A stretch of 64,000 nucleotides of DNA from Nocardia cyriacigeorgica (lineage in GTDB: Bacteria > Actinomycetota > Actinomycetes > Mycobacteriales > Mycobacteriaceae), in assembly GCF_029868385.1 (NCBI RefSeq), contig NZ_JARWNX010000062.1, forward strand, positions 496,001 to 560,000. The letters are read 5' to 3'. Below the pieces are notes generated by a model. The model worked only from the letters and a program-made list of their open reading frames with translations. It did no database searches and was not told the DNA's origin. The position numbers were made by a program, and so were the translations under genes. This document shows, in pieces, positions 42,923 through 51,711 of the stretch. The first letter of the stretch is position 1. The number at the start of each line of letters is the position of its first letter.

Positions 42923-43671
42923 TCGTCCAGTTCGGCGAGCACCTCGTCGGAGACGTCGACATTGGTGTAGACGTTCTGCACGTCGTCGCTGTCTTCGAGG
43001 GCGTCGACCAGTTTGAAGACCTTGCGGGCACCGTCGGCGTCGACCGCGACGCTGACCGAGGGCTGGAAACCGGACTCGGCGGAGTCGTAGTCGATACCGG
43101 CGGACTGCAATGCCGAACGCACCGCGATCAGATCGCCGGGCTCGCTGATGATCTCGAAGGCCTCGCCGAGGTCGTTGACCTCTTCGGCACCGGCGTCGAG
43201 CACGGCCATCAGCACGTCGTCCTCGGACAGACCGTTCTTGTCCAGGGTCACGACGCCCTTGCGGTGGAACAGGTACGACACCGAACCCGGATCGGCCATA
43301 TTGCCGCCGTTGCGGGTCATCGCGACACGCACTTCACCGGCGGCGCGGTTGCGGTTGTCGGTGAGGCATTCGATCAGCACAGCGACACCATTGGGGCCGT
43401 AGCCCTCGTACATGATGGTCTGCCAGTCGGCGCCACCGGCTTCCTCGCCACCGCCGCGCTTACGGGCGCGCTCGATGTTGTCGTTGGGGACCGACGACTT
43501 CTTCGCCTTCTGGATGGCGTCGTACAGGGTCGGGTTGCCATCCGGGTCACCGCCACCGGTCCGGGCCGCCACCTCGATGTTCTTGATCAACTTGGCGAAG
43601 AGCTTGCCGCGCTTCGCGTCGATCGCCGCCTTCTTGTGCTTGGTGGTGGCCCATTTGGAGTGGCCGCTCAT
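42919..43671 (-). CDS. YebC/PmpR-type regulatory or ribosome-rescue protein
   Basis: A 250-residue conserved protein beginning SGHSKWATTKHKKAAIDAKRGKLFAKLIKNIEVAAR, with VPNDNIERARKRGGG and YEGYGPNGVAVLIECLTDNRNRAA. Members are reported as DNA-binding regulators and, more recently, as translation factors for difficult peptide stretches. Its position beside pdxT matches mycobacteria. Confidence 0.95.
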   Translation of the reverse strand: MSGHSKWATTKHKKAAIDAKRGKLFAKLIKNIEVAARTGGGDPDGNPTLYDAIQKAKKSSVPNDNIERARKRGGGEEAGGADWQTIMYEGYGPNGVAVLIECLTDNRNRAAGEVRVAMTRNGGNMADPGSVSYLFHRKGVVTLDKNGLSEDDVLMAVLDAGAEEVNDLGEAFEIISEPGDLIAVRSALQSAGIDYDSAESGFQPSVSVAVDADGARKVFKLVDALEDSDDVQNVYTNVDVSDEVLAELDD

Positions 43672-43985
43672 TCCCCTACTTCCTTCAGGTCGATGGCACG
43701 TGTGGTCGTCTGCGGTACCGGCGGGGCCGGGGCGGACAACTCGTCCAGACTACTCGGCGGTCGCATCGGGCATGGGCGGGCGGGCCCGAATAGCCCGGTT
43801 TCGAGCGCGACCGGGCCGTCGACGTCGCCGCCGATTCGTCGCCCGGATCACGCGGCGGCCGATCTGTCCGGCTCTGCCTACGTGGTGATGCCGCACCGTT
43901 CTCCGGCCCTCGACCGGGTCAGGCAGTGACCGATTTGCCTGGCCCAGGATCTACCTGGTGACGCCGCGCTGGCGTCTCCGACCGG
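43672..43985. other. Gap between yebC and pdxT without a supported gene
   Basis: Contains the ribosome site of yebC (GAAGGAAGTAGGGG). Near the pdxT stop a short palindrome, GACGCC-GCGCT-GGCGTC at 43960-43976, may be a weak terminator. The remainder shows no recognisable gene. Confidence 0.5.
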
Positions 43986-44639
43986 TCAGGCGGCGCGGAC
44001 CAGATCGACGAACAAGCGGTGCACCCGCAGATCGCCGGTGACTTCGGGATGGAACGAGGTCGCGAGCACATTGCGCTGACGCACGGCGACGATCCGGCCC
44101 TCGGCGGGACCACTCGGCACCCGCGCCAGCACCTCGACACCGTCGCCGACGCGCTCCACCCAGGGCGCCCGGATGAACACCGCGCGGACCGGGCCGTCGT
44201 CGAGGCCGGCGAACGCGAGATCGGTTTCGAACGAATCGACCTGACGGCCGAAGGCATTGCGGCGCACCGTCATATCGATACCGGACAGATGCTCGGCGTC
44301 GGGGCGGGTGTCGAGCACTTCGTCGGCGAGCAGGATCATCCCCGCGCACGATCCGAAGGCGGGCAGTCCGTCGCGCAGCCGGGCGCGCAGCGGTTCCAGC
44401 AGCTCGAACACCTGGAGCAGTTTGCTGATGGCGGTGGACTCACCGCCGGGCAGCACCAGCCCGTCGACGGCGGCGAGTTCTTCGACCCGACGCACCAGCA
44501 CCGGGCGCGCACCACAGCGCTCCAGCGCCGACACATGTTCGCGCACATCGCCCTGGAGGGCCAGCACACCGATGGTCGGCTGCGCGCTCTCGCGCGCGAA
44601 GGTCTGCGCCGCGGGCGCGGCGACCGCTGAACCGTTCAC
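43986..44639 (-). CDS. pdxT: PLP synthase glutaminase subunit PdxT
   Basis: Supplies ammonia from glutamine to PdxS for vitamin B6 (PLP) synthesis. It has 217 residues: IGVLALQGDVREHVSALERCGA, GLVLPGGESTAISKLL, the nucleophile Cys in FGSCAGMILLA, and the His/Glu pair in SFHPEVTGD. It is separated from pdxS by four genes including an inserted transporter. Confidence 0.96.
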   Translation of the reverse strand: MNGSAVAAPAAQTFARESAQPTIGVLALQGDVREHVSALERCGARPVLVRRVEELAAVDGLVLPGGESTAISKLLQVFELLEPLRARLRDGLPAFGSCAGMILLADEVLDTRPDAEHLSGIDMTVRRNAFGRQVDSFETDLAFAGLDDGPVRAVFIRAPWVERVGDGVEVLARVPSGPAEGRIVAVRQRNVLATSFHPEVTGDLRVHRLFVDLVRAA

Positions 44640-44745
44640 CCCGCAGAGCTTACGAGGCGCGCGGCTGTGGGCCCGCTCACGGTGGCCGTCAACATTGCGT
44701 CAAGGCCTGCCGGTGATCGGCACGCCCGGACCGACACTCACTGAC

Positions 44746-46548
44746 ATGACTACTGTGTTGCCGTCATCGAAGCCGGTGACCCGCGCGGGCGGCGCCGCGT
44801 CGGACCGGGGACTGACCGTCCCGACGGGTTTGTCCGGGCTCTCCTTGGATGCGATGGCGTCGGTGTCCTACGGTCCGGAGGCCATCGTGCTGGTGCTGGC
44901 GGCGGCCGGGGCGGCGGGGCTCGGGATGACGCTGCCGGTGACGCTGACGATCACCGTGCTGCTTGCGCTGCTGATCGCCTCCTATCGGCAGGTCATCGCG
45001 GTGTTCCCGAACGGCGGCGGCGCGTACGCGGTGGCCAAGGCACAGCTGGGTGATCGGGCGGCGCTGGTGGCGGCGGCCTCGCTGATCGTGGATTACGTGC
45101 TGAATGTCGCGGTATCCATCGCGGCCGGTGTGGCGGCACTGACCTCGGCGTTCCCGGCGCTGCACGGCTATACGGTGCGGTTGTGCCTTGCGGTGCTGCT
45201 CGGCATCACGGCGGTGAATCTGCTCGGCATCGCCCACAGCGCGCGGGTGTTCATGGCGCCGACGATCGTGTTCGTGGCCGGTATCTGCACGGTGATCGTC
45301 GCCGGTCTGCTGCGCACCGAACCCGCGAGCGTCACCACCGCCGCGGCGACGGTGACCGATGTGCAGACGGTCGGAGTCCTGTTGCTGCTCAAGGCCTTTT
45401 CCAGCGGCTGCGCGGCGCTGACCGGGGTGGAGGCGATCGCCAACGCCGTGCCGAGTTTCCGCGCACCCGGAATTCGGCGGGCGCAGCGCGCGGAGGTCGC
45501 CCTGGGTGCGCTGCTCGGCACGATGTTGATCGGGCTCGCGCTGCTGATCGAGAAGTTCGCGCTGCATCCCGTGGCGGGCACCACCGTGCTGTCCCAGCTG
45601 ACCGAGGCGGCGTTGGGTCACGGAATCGGCTACTACATCGTGCAATTCGCCACGGTGGTACTGCTGGCGCTGGCCGCGAACACCTCCTACGGAGGGCTGC
45701 CGACCTTGACGCGCCTGCTGGCCGATGACAACTGCCTGCCGCACCGATTCGCGGTGAGTTCACCGCGCCGGGTATACCGCTACGGTGTGCTCGCCCTCGG
45801 GGTCTGCGCGGCGGTGCTGCTGATCGCCGCCCGCGGCAATATGAACGCACTGGTGCCGCTGTTCGCGATCGGCGTATTCGTCGGCTTCACGCTCGCCCAG
45901 GTGGGCATGGTGCGCCACTGGTGGACGACACCGCAGGCCGATCGCCGACGGCTGCGGTTGGCGCTCAACGGGTTCGGCGCCGCGGCCACCGGTGTGGCCG
46001 CCCTCGTCACGACGGCGATGAAGTTCCGGGAGGGCGCGTGGTTGATCGTGGTCGTACTGACCGCACTGGTTTTCGGGATGCGGCGGGTGCGACGCGCGTA
46101 TCGGCTGATCGGCACCCATCGCCGCGCCGACGCCGTACCGCCTCCCCCGCGACCGCATGACACCGTCGTCGTGGTGCCCGTCGCGGAGGTATCCGGGCTC
46201 ACCTGCGAGGCCTTGTCGACGGCGTTGTCGTTGGGGAGTGAGGTGGTGGCGGTACACGTCTGCCTGGACGACGAACGCGCCGACGAATTCACCGCCGCCT
46301 GGGACGACTGGCATCCCGACGTCCCACTGGTCCTGCTCCCCGACCGGGACGCGACCGTCGGCGGCGCGGTCGCCCACTACCTACGGCAGACGTTCCCGGA
46401 TCGGCGCAAGATCGTGGTCGTCGCCGAGGTAGACCCGCCCACCGGCTGGGATCGGGTGCTGCCGAGCCATCGCAGCGATGAACTCGAACGCACCCTGCGA
46501 CGGATGGACGACACCGTCGTCTGCCATCTCCGGGTCCAGGCGGTCTGA
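44746..46548 (+). CDS. APC-superfamily permease, KimA-like
   Basis: A membrane protein of 600 residues with about 12 TM segments and a soluble C-terminal domain (about residues 465-600, DTVVVVPVAEVSGLTCEALSTAL, then VAVHVCLDDE). The opening LSGLSLDAMASVSYGPEAIVLVLAAAG resembles KimA potassium importers (SSDALSSVAYG type), whose C-terminal domain has a universal-stress-protein-like fold. An amino acid substrate is possible. It is on the opposite strand to its neighbours, which are collinear in mycobacteria, so it is probably an insertion. Confidence 0.75.
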   Translation: MTTVLPSSKPVTRAGGAASDRGLTVPTGLSGLSLDAMASVSYGPEAIVLVLAAAGAAGLGMTLPVTLTITVLLALLIASYRQVIAVFPNGGGAYAVAKAQLGDRAALVAAASLIVDYVLNVAVSIAAGVAALTSAFPALHGYTVRLCLAVLLGITAVNLLGIAHSARVFMAPTIVFVAGICTVIVAGLLRTEPASVTTAAATVTDVQTVGVLLLLKAFSSGCAALTGVEAIANAVPSFRAPGIRRAQRAEVALGALLGTMLIGLALLIEKFALHPVAGTTVLSQLTEAALGHGIGYYIVQFATVVLLALAANTSYGGLPTLTRLLADDNCLPHRFAVSSPRRVYRYGVLALGVCAAVLLIAARGNMNALVPLFAIGVFVGFTLAQVGMVRHWWTTPQADRRRLRLALNGFGAAATGVAALVTTAMKFREGAWLIVVVLTALVFGMRRVRRAYRLIGTHRRADAVPPPPRPHDTVVVVPVAEVSGLTCEALSTALSLGSEVVAVHVCLDDERADEFTAAWDDWHPDVPLVLLPDRDATVGGAVAHYLRQTFPDRRKIVVVAEVDPPTGWDRVLPSHRSDELERTLRRMDDTVVCHLRVQAV

Positions 46549-46564
46549 ATTCCGCGGCGGGGCC

Positions 46565-47386
46565 CTACTTCTCGCGTGGGGTGCGGATCAGCCCTTCCTG
46601 CACCACGGAGGCCACCAGTTCGCCCGCCCGGTTGAAGATCTTTCCGCCGGTGAGGGCGCGGCCGAAACCCGCCGATGGTGAGGACTGGTCGTAGAGCAGC
46701 CAGTCGTCGGCGCGGAACGGGCGCAGGAACCACATCGCGTGATCGAGCGAGGCATCCTGGGTGGGTTCGTCGGGGTGGGTGACCTTGGACGAACCGAGCA
46801 GCGTCATATCGCTCATATAGGCGAGGGTGCACACGTGGAACAGCGGATCGTCGGGCAGCGGGTGCCGGTAGCGGAACCACACCTGCTGCGGCGACACCAC
46901 GCCCGGCCGCTGGGTGACCGACTCCTGCGGGACGGGCCGGATATCCCAGTGCTCCCATTCCCGCATCGCCCACAGCCGTTCGGGGCTCATGGTGGTCTTC
47001 GCATCGGGCAGTTCGTCCGGTGCCTGCACCACGGGCATCTCGTCCTGGTGGCTCGGGCCTTCGTCACCGACGTGGAACGACGCCGACATGGTGAAGATGG
47101 CGGCGCCGTCCTGGACGCCGGTGACCCGGCGGGTGCAGAAGGAGCGGCCGTCGCGGATGCGTTCGACCAGGTACACGGTGGGCTGGTCGGGGTTGCCCGG
47201 ACGCAGGAAGTAGCCGTGCAGCGAATGCACCTGGAACCGCGGGTCCACCGTGCGCACGGCCGAGACCAGCGCCTGGCCCGCGACCTGTCCGCCGAAGGTT
47301 CGCCGCAGCTGGGTCTTGGGCGAGGCTCCCCGGAAGATATCTCGCTCGAGCCGATCGATCTCCAGCGCTTCTTCGATGGTCGCCAA
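46565..47386 (-). CDS. tesB: Acyl-CoA thioesterase II (TesB family)
   Basis: Hydrolyses acyl-CoA. It has about 273 residues with two hotdog folds: RTFGGQVAGQALVSAVRTV and SLHGYFLRPGNPDQPTVYLVERIRDGRSFCTRRV in the first, SLDHAMWFLRPFRADDWLLYDQSSPSAG and GKIFNRAGELVASVVQEGLIR in the second. The catalytic Asp lies in SLDHAMW. No ATG fits; TTG 47386 with GAGAGG about 8 bases upstream is the best start, but it remains uncertain. Confidence 0.88.
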   Translation of the reverse strand: MATIEEALEIDRLERDIFRGASPKTQLRRTFGGQVAGQALVSAVRTVDPRFQVHSLHGYFLRPGNPDQPTVYLVERIRDGRSFCTRRVTGVQDGAAIFTMSASFHVGDEGPSHQDEMPVVQAPDELPDAKTTMSPERLWAMREWEHWDIRPVPQESVTQRPGVVSPQQVWFRYRHPLPDDPLFHVCTLAYMSDMTLLGSSKVTHPDEPTQDASLDHAMWFLRPFRADDWLLYDQSSPSAGFGRALTGGKIFNRAGELVASVVQEGLIRTPREK

Positions 47387-47601
47387 CTTCTCCGCCTCTC
47401 CGCGCCACTGGCCGGTCGTGTGAGTACTGCGCAACCGTGCGGGCGATCGAGCGGCAACTACGTACCGGCCGGTCCCCGACGGGATCTCTATGTTCGCACG
47501 CAGTCGGGGTGGGTCCGGCAGGGGGCGTCCCGCGGGGCCGAGGAGGGCACCACGCTGCGGCCCCGAGCCGTATGGGCCCGGAATGGGCGATCGCGCCGAT
47601 G

Positions 47602-48075
47602 TCAGGCGCAGGCGGGAGACTGTTCACCGAGCATCGACACCATGGTGCAGGCCCAGAGCAGCTGAACCTTCCACGTACCGTCGTCGACCACGAACGGGAT
47701 GTCGGCCGGGCTGTTCACGCCGTTGATGGTGAGATCCGCCGTCGCGTAGATCGCGTCGCCGAAGGGATCCGGGTCCACCTCGACGACCCGCAACCGCACT
47801 CCCGCCTCGTGCACTATCTGCGCCAACTGGTAGGGCAGATCAGGATCGGCTTGTGCGCCCTGGACGAACATGAGCTTGTGCTCGTTGCGGACCGGGTGGA
47901 CCCACGCCCACGCCCGAGCCACCGGATCGAGCCCGGTGCTGAGCTGATCGGACAGCTCTTCGGCGGTCGGGAGTGGTGGACGTTCGTCATCGGCGGCGGC
48001 CGGGCCGGTCGGGCCGAGCGTCAGCGCGACGGCCAGGACGACGATCGCGAGAAGGCCGGTCCGGTGAAGGTTCAT
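47602..48075 (-). CDS. Secreted MTB12-like protein
   Basis: A 157-residue exported protein. The signal peptide (MNLHRTGLLAIVVLAVALTL to GPAAA) ends near residue 28. The mature domain ends with ADLTINGVNSPADIPFV and VDDGTWKVQLLWAC, similar to the low-molecular-weight antigen MTB12 family of mycobacteria. Two Cys near the C-terminus could form a disulfide. The role is unknown. Confidence 0.75.
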   Translation of the reverse strand: MNLHRTGLLAIVVLAVALTLGPTGPAAADDERPPLPTAEELSDQLSTGLDPVARAWAWVHPVRNEHKLMFVQGAQADPDLPYQLAQIVHEAGVRLRVVEVDPDPFGDAIYATADLTINGVNSPADIPFVVDDGTWKVQLLWACTMVSMLGEQSPACA

Positions 48076-48230
48076 CTGTGCTTCCCCCTGCGTCGTGGAA
48101 CTCCGAGACCGGGTTCACCGAGACTCGGAAAGTACCACGACACCGAAGGATCCGGCCGATACCGGCAGCAGGATCGATATGCGTTCCGGCGGGGCGGCAG
48201 CCGACTGCCGCCCCGATCACGGACGCAGGT

Positions 48231-49151
48231 TCACCAACCGCGTTCGGCCAGGCGATGCGGCTGTGCGATGTCCTCGACATTGATGCCGACCATGGCCTCA
48301 CCGAGACCACGCGACACCTTGGCCAGCACATCGGGATCGTCGTAGAAGGTGGTGGCCTTGACGATGGCGGCGGCGCGCTGGGCCGGGTTGCCGGACTTGA
48401 AGATGCCGGAGCCGACGAAGACGCCCTCGGCGCCGAGCTGCATCATCATCGCGGCGTCGGCCGGGGTCGCGATACCACCGGCAGTGAACAGCACGACCGG
48501 CAGCTTGCCGGTTTCGGCGACCTCTCGCACCAGCTCGTAGGGCGCCTGGAGTTCCTTGGCGGCCACGAACAGTTCGTCGGCGGGCAGCGACGACAGCTTG
48601 CGGATCTCCTGGCGGATCTGACGCATATGGGTGGTGGCGTTGGAGACGTCACCGGTGCCGGCCTCACCCTTGGAGCGGATCATGGCCGCGCCCTCGGTGA
48701 TGCGGCGCAGGGCCTCACCGAGGTTGGTGGCGCCACAGACGAAGGGAACGGTGAAGTTCCACTTCTCGATGTGGTTGGTGTAGTCGGCGGGGGTCAGCAC
48801 CTCGGATTCGTCGATGTAGTCGACGCCGAGGCTCTGCAAGATCTGCGCCTCCACGAAGTGGCCGATGCGGGCCTTGGCCATCACCGGGATCGACACCGCG
48901 GAGATGATGCCGTCGATCATGTCCGGATCGCTCATCCGGGACACCCCACCCTGGGCGCGGATATCGGCGGGCACCCGCTCGAGCGCCATCACAGCGACCG
49001 CGCCCGCGTCCTCGGCGATCTTGGCCTGCTCCGGGGTGACGACGTCCATGATCACCCCGCCCTTGAGCATTTCGGCCATACCGCGCTTCACGCGGGCGGT
49101 ACCCGCCTCACGGGTCGCCTCGGTGGTCTTGGTGGTCTCGGGCGTTGTCAC
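48231..49151 (-). CDS. pdxS: PLP synthase subunit PdxS
   Basis: Makes PLP from ribose 5-phosphate, glyceraldehyde 3-phosphate and ammonia. It has 306 residues: VKRGMAEMLKGGVIMDVVTPEQAKIAEDAGA, ALERVPADIRAQGGVSRMSDP, MAKARIGHFVEAQIL, and AGGIATPADAAMMMQLGAEGVFVGSGIF. The start GTG 49151 is preferred because CAGGAG lies 6 bases upstream; an ATG at 49169 is also in frame. Confidence 0.96.
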   Translation of the reverse strand: MTTPETTKTTEATREAGTARVKRGMAEMLKGGVIMDVVTPEQAKIAEDAGAVAVMALERVPADIRAQGGVSRMSDPDMIDGIISAVSIPVMAKARIGHFVEAQILQSLGVDYIDESEVLTPADYTNHIEKWNFTVPFVCGATNLGEALRRITEGAAMIRSKGEAGTGDVSNATTHMRQIRQEIRKLSSLPADELFVAAKELQAPYELVREVAETGKLPVVLFTAGGIATPADAAMMMQLGAEGVFVGSGIFKSGNPAQRAAAIVKATTFYDDPDVLAKVSRGLGEAMVGINVEDIAQPHRLAERGW

Positions 49152-49543
49152 GGCAAACTCCTGTGTCATGTGCGCCTATGCGATCGTCAGCGATGGAACG
49201 ACACGATTCTAGGCGTGCCCCGATGTGCCATTGATAGCCAGTTGGAGACGACTGGCCTTCCCACGACCAGCGCGTTCCTCGGACACCGTGTGCACTGGAC
49301 CGGTTCCGAGCGACTTGTTGTGCACTCGTTGGGCCAGCCTGAAAGACCCGGCCGACCCAACGAGCACAGAGGCGATAGTCACATCGGGTTGCTTACCCGC
49401 AACGTTGCCCAGGGATCATCCCCGCTCACGCGGGGAACAAATTCTAGCGATCGAGGGAATAGCAATGTGATTCGACCAACCTCGTTGCATATCGTTTCAT
49501 AGCAAAGTCAGATAACAAAGCAGAGCGCAGTACGAGCCATCGG
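49152..49543. other. Intergenic region holding an isolated CRISPR repeat
   Basis: About 390 bases between pdxS and the nudix gene with no supported gene. A single I-E repeat lies at 49413-49440. The right part (49441-49530) is AT-rich compared with its surroundings, with motifs such as ATATCGTTTCATAGCAAAG. Confidence 0.6.
49413..49440 (-). repeat. Solitary type I-E CRISPR repeat
   Basis: A 28-base copy starting GGATCATC with the intact stem core CCCCGCTCACGCGGGG and end GAACAA. It is 24 kb from the nearest array. No second copy is seen one period (61 bases) to either side, and the shared leader is not present. Confidence 0.8.
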
Positions 49544-50590
49544 TCAGCGGATGGAACGCACCTCGGGGTCGGTGGCCGCGACCGCCGCCGCGGCGGCTTC
49601 GGCGATGAGTTCGTCGAGGTGGTAGGGGTACACGGTCTCACCGGCGGCGTCGAGTGCGGTGATCTCGGCCGCGGAGCACCAGCGGTGCCCGGTGATCGAA
49701 CGCCGCTCGATATAGGTGAGGTTGGCCGGGCGTGGATCGAATTGCGGTATCCGCAGCGCGAAGAACAGTTCCTCGGAGCGGATGAGTTCACCGTTGAACG
49801 GGAACACCGCCACCCGCCGCCAGATCGGCCCGCGCAGCGCCGCCGGATCGGCGGTGTACCCGGTTTCCTCGTACACCTCACGCACTGCCGCCGCACGCAG
49901 ACTCTCCCCCGGTTCCACGCCGCCGCCGACGGTGAACCAGAACGAGACCTCGGGCACCTTCGGATCGTTGCCACGCATGAGCAGCACACGGTCCTGTTCA
50001 TCGATCAACACCACCCGGGCCGAGGTGCGGATGGTGTCGACCTCGAGTCCGGTCGCGGCGGCCGGAGTGGCGCGTTCGGTGATCTCGAAATAGGTGGGCA
50101 GCGGTGCGGTACCGCCCAGGTGCAGGATCCGCACCGGGCGCCGGGTGCGCAGCGCGAGGGTGTCGCGTACCGCGTCGTTGTGGAACCGGCGCGCGATCAG
50201 CACTCTGGCCTCGGCGTCGGCCAATTCGGCCACCAGTTGCGGGCGCAGCTGTCCGATATCGACCGCCGACAGGACCGCCGAGAGCTGGTTCTCCACCGTC
50301 TCCCGGTCGGCGCGGCCCGCGCGTTCGGCGCGGTCGGCCAGTGTGGCCAGCTGTTTGGCGTGCTCGGTGAGCACCGGATCGGAGACGGGGCCCGCGATCG
50401 CCATCGACACCGCCCGCGCCACCACCGCGCGCCGCGCCAATGCGCCGTCGAGCGCCTGCCAGGACTGATCCGACCGCACATGCAGCCGGTCGAGCCGGTT
50501 GGCGGTGGAATAGGCCCACAGGCCGATGGCCACGATCACCGCGGCGATCAGGGCGAGAACGAGAACGGTCGTCGCGGAGAAGGTGATCAT
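49544..50590 (-). CDS. NUDIX hydrolase with N-terminal membrane LemA-like region
   Basis: A 348-residue protein. One TM segment (VLVLALIAAVIVAIGLWAY) is at the N-terminus, then a helical region NRLDRLHVRSDQSWQALDGALARRAVVARAVS like LemA proteins (about 30-160). The NUDIX domain follows with the box GGVEPGESLRAAAVREVYEETGY (about 223-245), which is complete, so hydrolysis of a nucleoside diphosphate derivative is expected near the membrane. It overlaps pimA by 4 bases, the same order as in mycobacteria. Confidence 0.88.
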   Translation of the reverse strand: MITFSATTVLVLALIAAVIVAIGLWAYSTANRLDRLHVRSDQSWQALDGALARRAVVARAVSMAIAGPVSDPVLTEHAKQLATLADRAERAGRADRETVENQLSAVLSAVDIGQLRPQLVAELADAEARVLIARRFHNDAVRDTLALRTRRPVRILHLGGTAPLPTYFEITERATPAAATGLEVDTIRTSARVVLIDEQDRVLLMRGNDPKVPEVSFWFTVGGGVEPGESLRAAAVREVYEETGYTADPAALRGPIWRRVAVFPFNGELIRSEELFFALRIPQFDPRPANLTYIERRSITGHRWCSAAEITALDAAGETVYPYHLDELIAEAAAAAVAATDPEVRSIR

Positions 50591-51711
50591 CCGGCTGCCC
50601 GCACCCGGACGTCGCCGACGGTCACCGTCTCGTACACCCGCAGAATCTGTTCGGCCACCACCGGCCAGTCGTATTCGCCGACGACCTGCGTCGCCGCCCG
50701 CACCAGTTCCGCGCGCCGGGCGTCATCGGTGAGCACGGTGTCGAGCGCCGTGGCCAGCGCCGTGGCATCGCCCACGGGCACCAGCAGACCCGCCAGACCG
50801 TCGCGCAACACCCGGCGGAACGCGTCGAGTTCACTGGCGACCACGGCGGTGCCCGCGGCCATGGCCTCGATCAGGATGATGCCGAAACTCTCCCCACCCA
50901 GATTCGGCGCCACGTAGACGTCGGCGCTGCGCATCGCCGAGGCCTTCTCCGCATCGGAGACCTGGCCGAGGAACCGCAGATGCCCGGCGTGTGGGCCGGC
51001 CTCCCGGCGCAGCCGCTCCTCATCGCCGCGGCCGACGATCAGGATCTCGATCTCCGGATGCTTGCGCACCAGCTCGGGCAGGGCGCCGAGCAGCACTTCC
51101 ATCCCCTTACGCGGTTCGTCGTAACGACCGAGGAACAGAACCGTCCTGCCCCGGCGCGGATAGCCGTCGAGCATGGGCGCACGCGCGAAGGCCGGGACGT
51201 CGACCCCGTTGGGAATCTCCACCGCGTCCGAGCCCAGCGCCTCGACCTGCCAGCGCCGCGCCAGCTCCGAGACGGCGATCCGGCCACTGATCTTCTCGTG
51301 ATACGGCCGCAACACCCCCTGAAAGGTGCTGAGCACCAACGATTTCGTGGTCGAGGTGTGGAAGGTCGCCACGATCGGGCCTTCGGCGATCTTGAGCGCG
51401 AGCATGGACAGGCTCGGCGCGTTCGGCTCGTGGATGTGCAGCACGTCGAAATCGTTGCCGTCGATCCAGCGGCGGATGCGGGTATAGGCCGTCGGCCCGA
51501 ACGACAACCGCGCGACCGAACCGTTGTACGGGATGGCCACCGCGCGACCCGCCGAGACGACGAACTCCGGCAGCGGGGTCGAATCGGAGGCGGGTGCGAG
51601 GACGCTCACCTTGTGTCCGCGCTCGATCATGACCCGCGCCAGCTCTACCACATGTGCCTGCACACCGCCGGGTACGTCGAACGAATACGGGCAGATCATG
51701 CCGATCTTCAT
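50587..51711 (-). CDS. pimA: Phosphatidylinositol alpha-mannosyltransferase PimA
   Basis: Transfers mannose from GDP-mannose to phosphatidylinositol on the inner membrane face, the first step to PIMs and lipoarabinomannan. It has 374 residues, GT-B fold (GT4): MKIGMICPYSFDVPGGVQAHVVELA, HIHEPNAPSLSMLAL, LGRYDEPRKGMEVLL, and NLGGESFGIILIEAMAAGTAVVAS with the E-x7-E motif. Coupled to patA by a 4-base overlap. Confidence 0.95.
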   Translation of the reverse strand: MKIGMICPYSFDVPGGVQAHVVELARVMIERGHKVSVLAPASDSTPLPEFVVSAGRAVAIPYNGSVARLSFGPTAYTRIRRWIDGNDFDVLHIHEPNAPSLSMLALKIAEGPIVATFHTSTTKSLVLSTFQGVLRPYHEKISGRIAVSELARRWQVEALGSDAVEIPNGVDVPAFARAPMLDGYPRRGRTVLFLGRYDEPRKGMEVLLGALPELVRKHPEIEILIVGRGDEERLRREAGPHAGHLRFLGQVSDAEKASAMRSADVYVAPNLGGESFGIILIEAMAAGTAVVASELDAFRRVLRDGLAGLLVPVGDATALATALDTVLTDDARRAELVRAATQVVGEYDWPVVAEQILRVYETVTVGDVRVRAAG

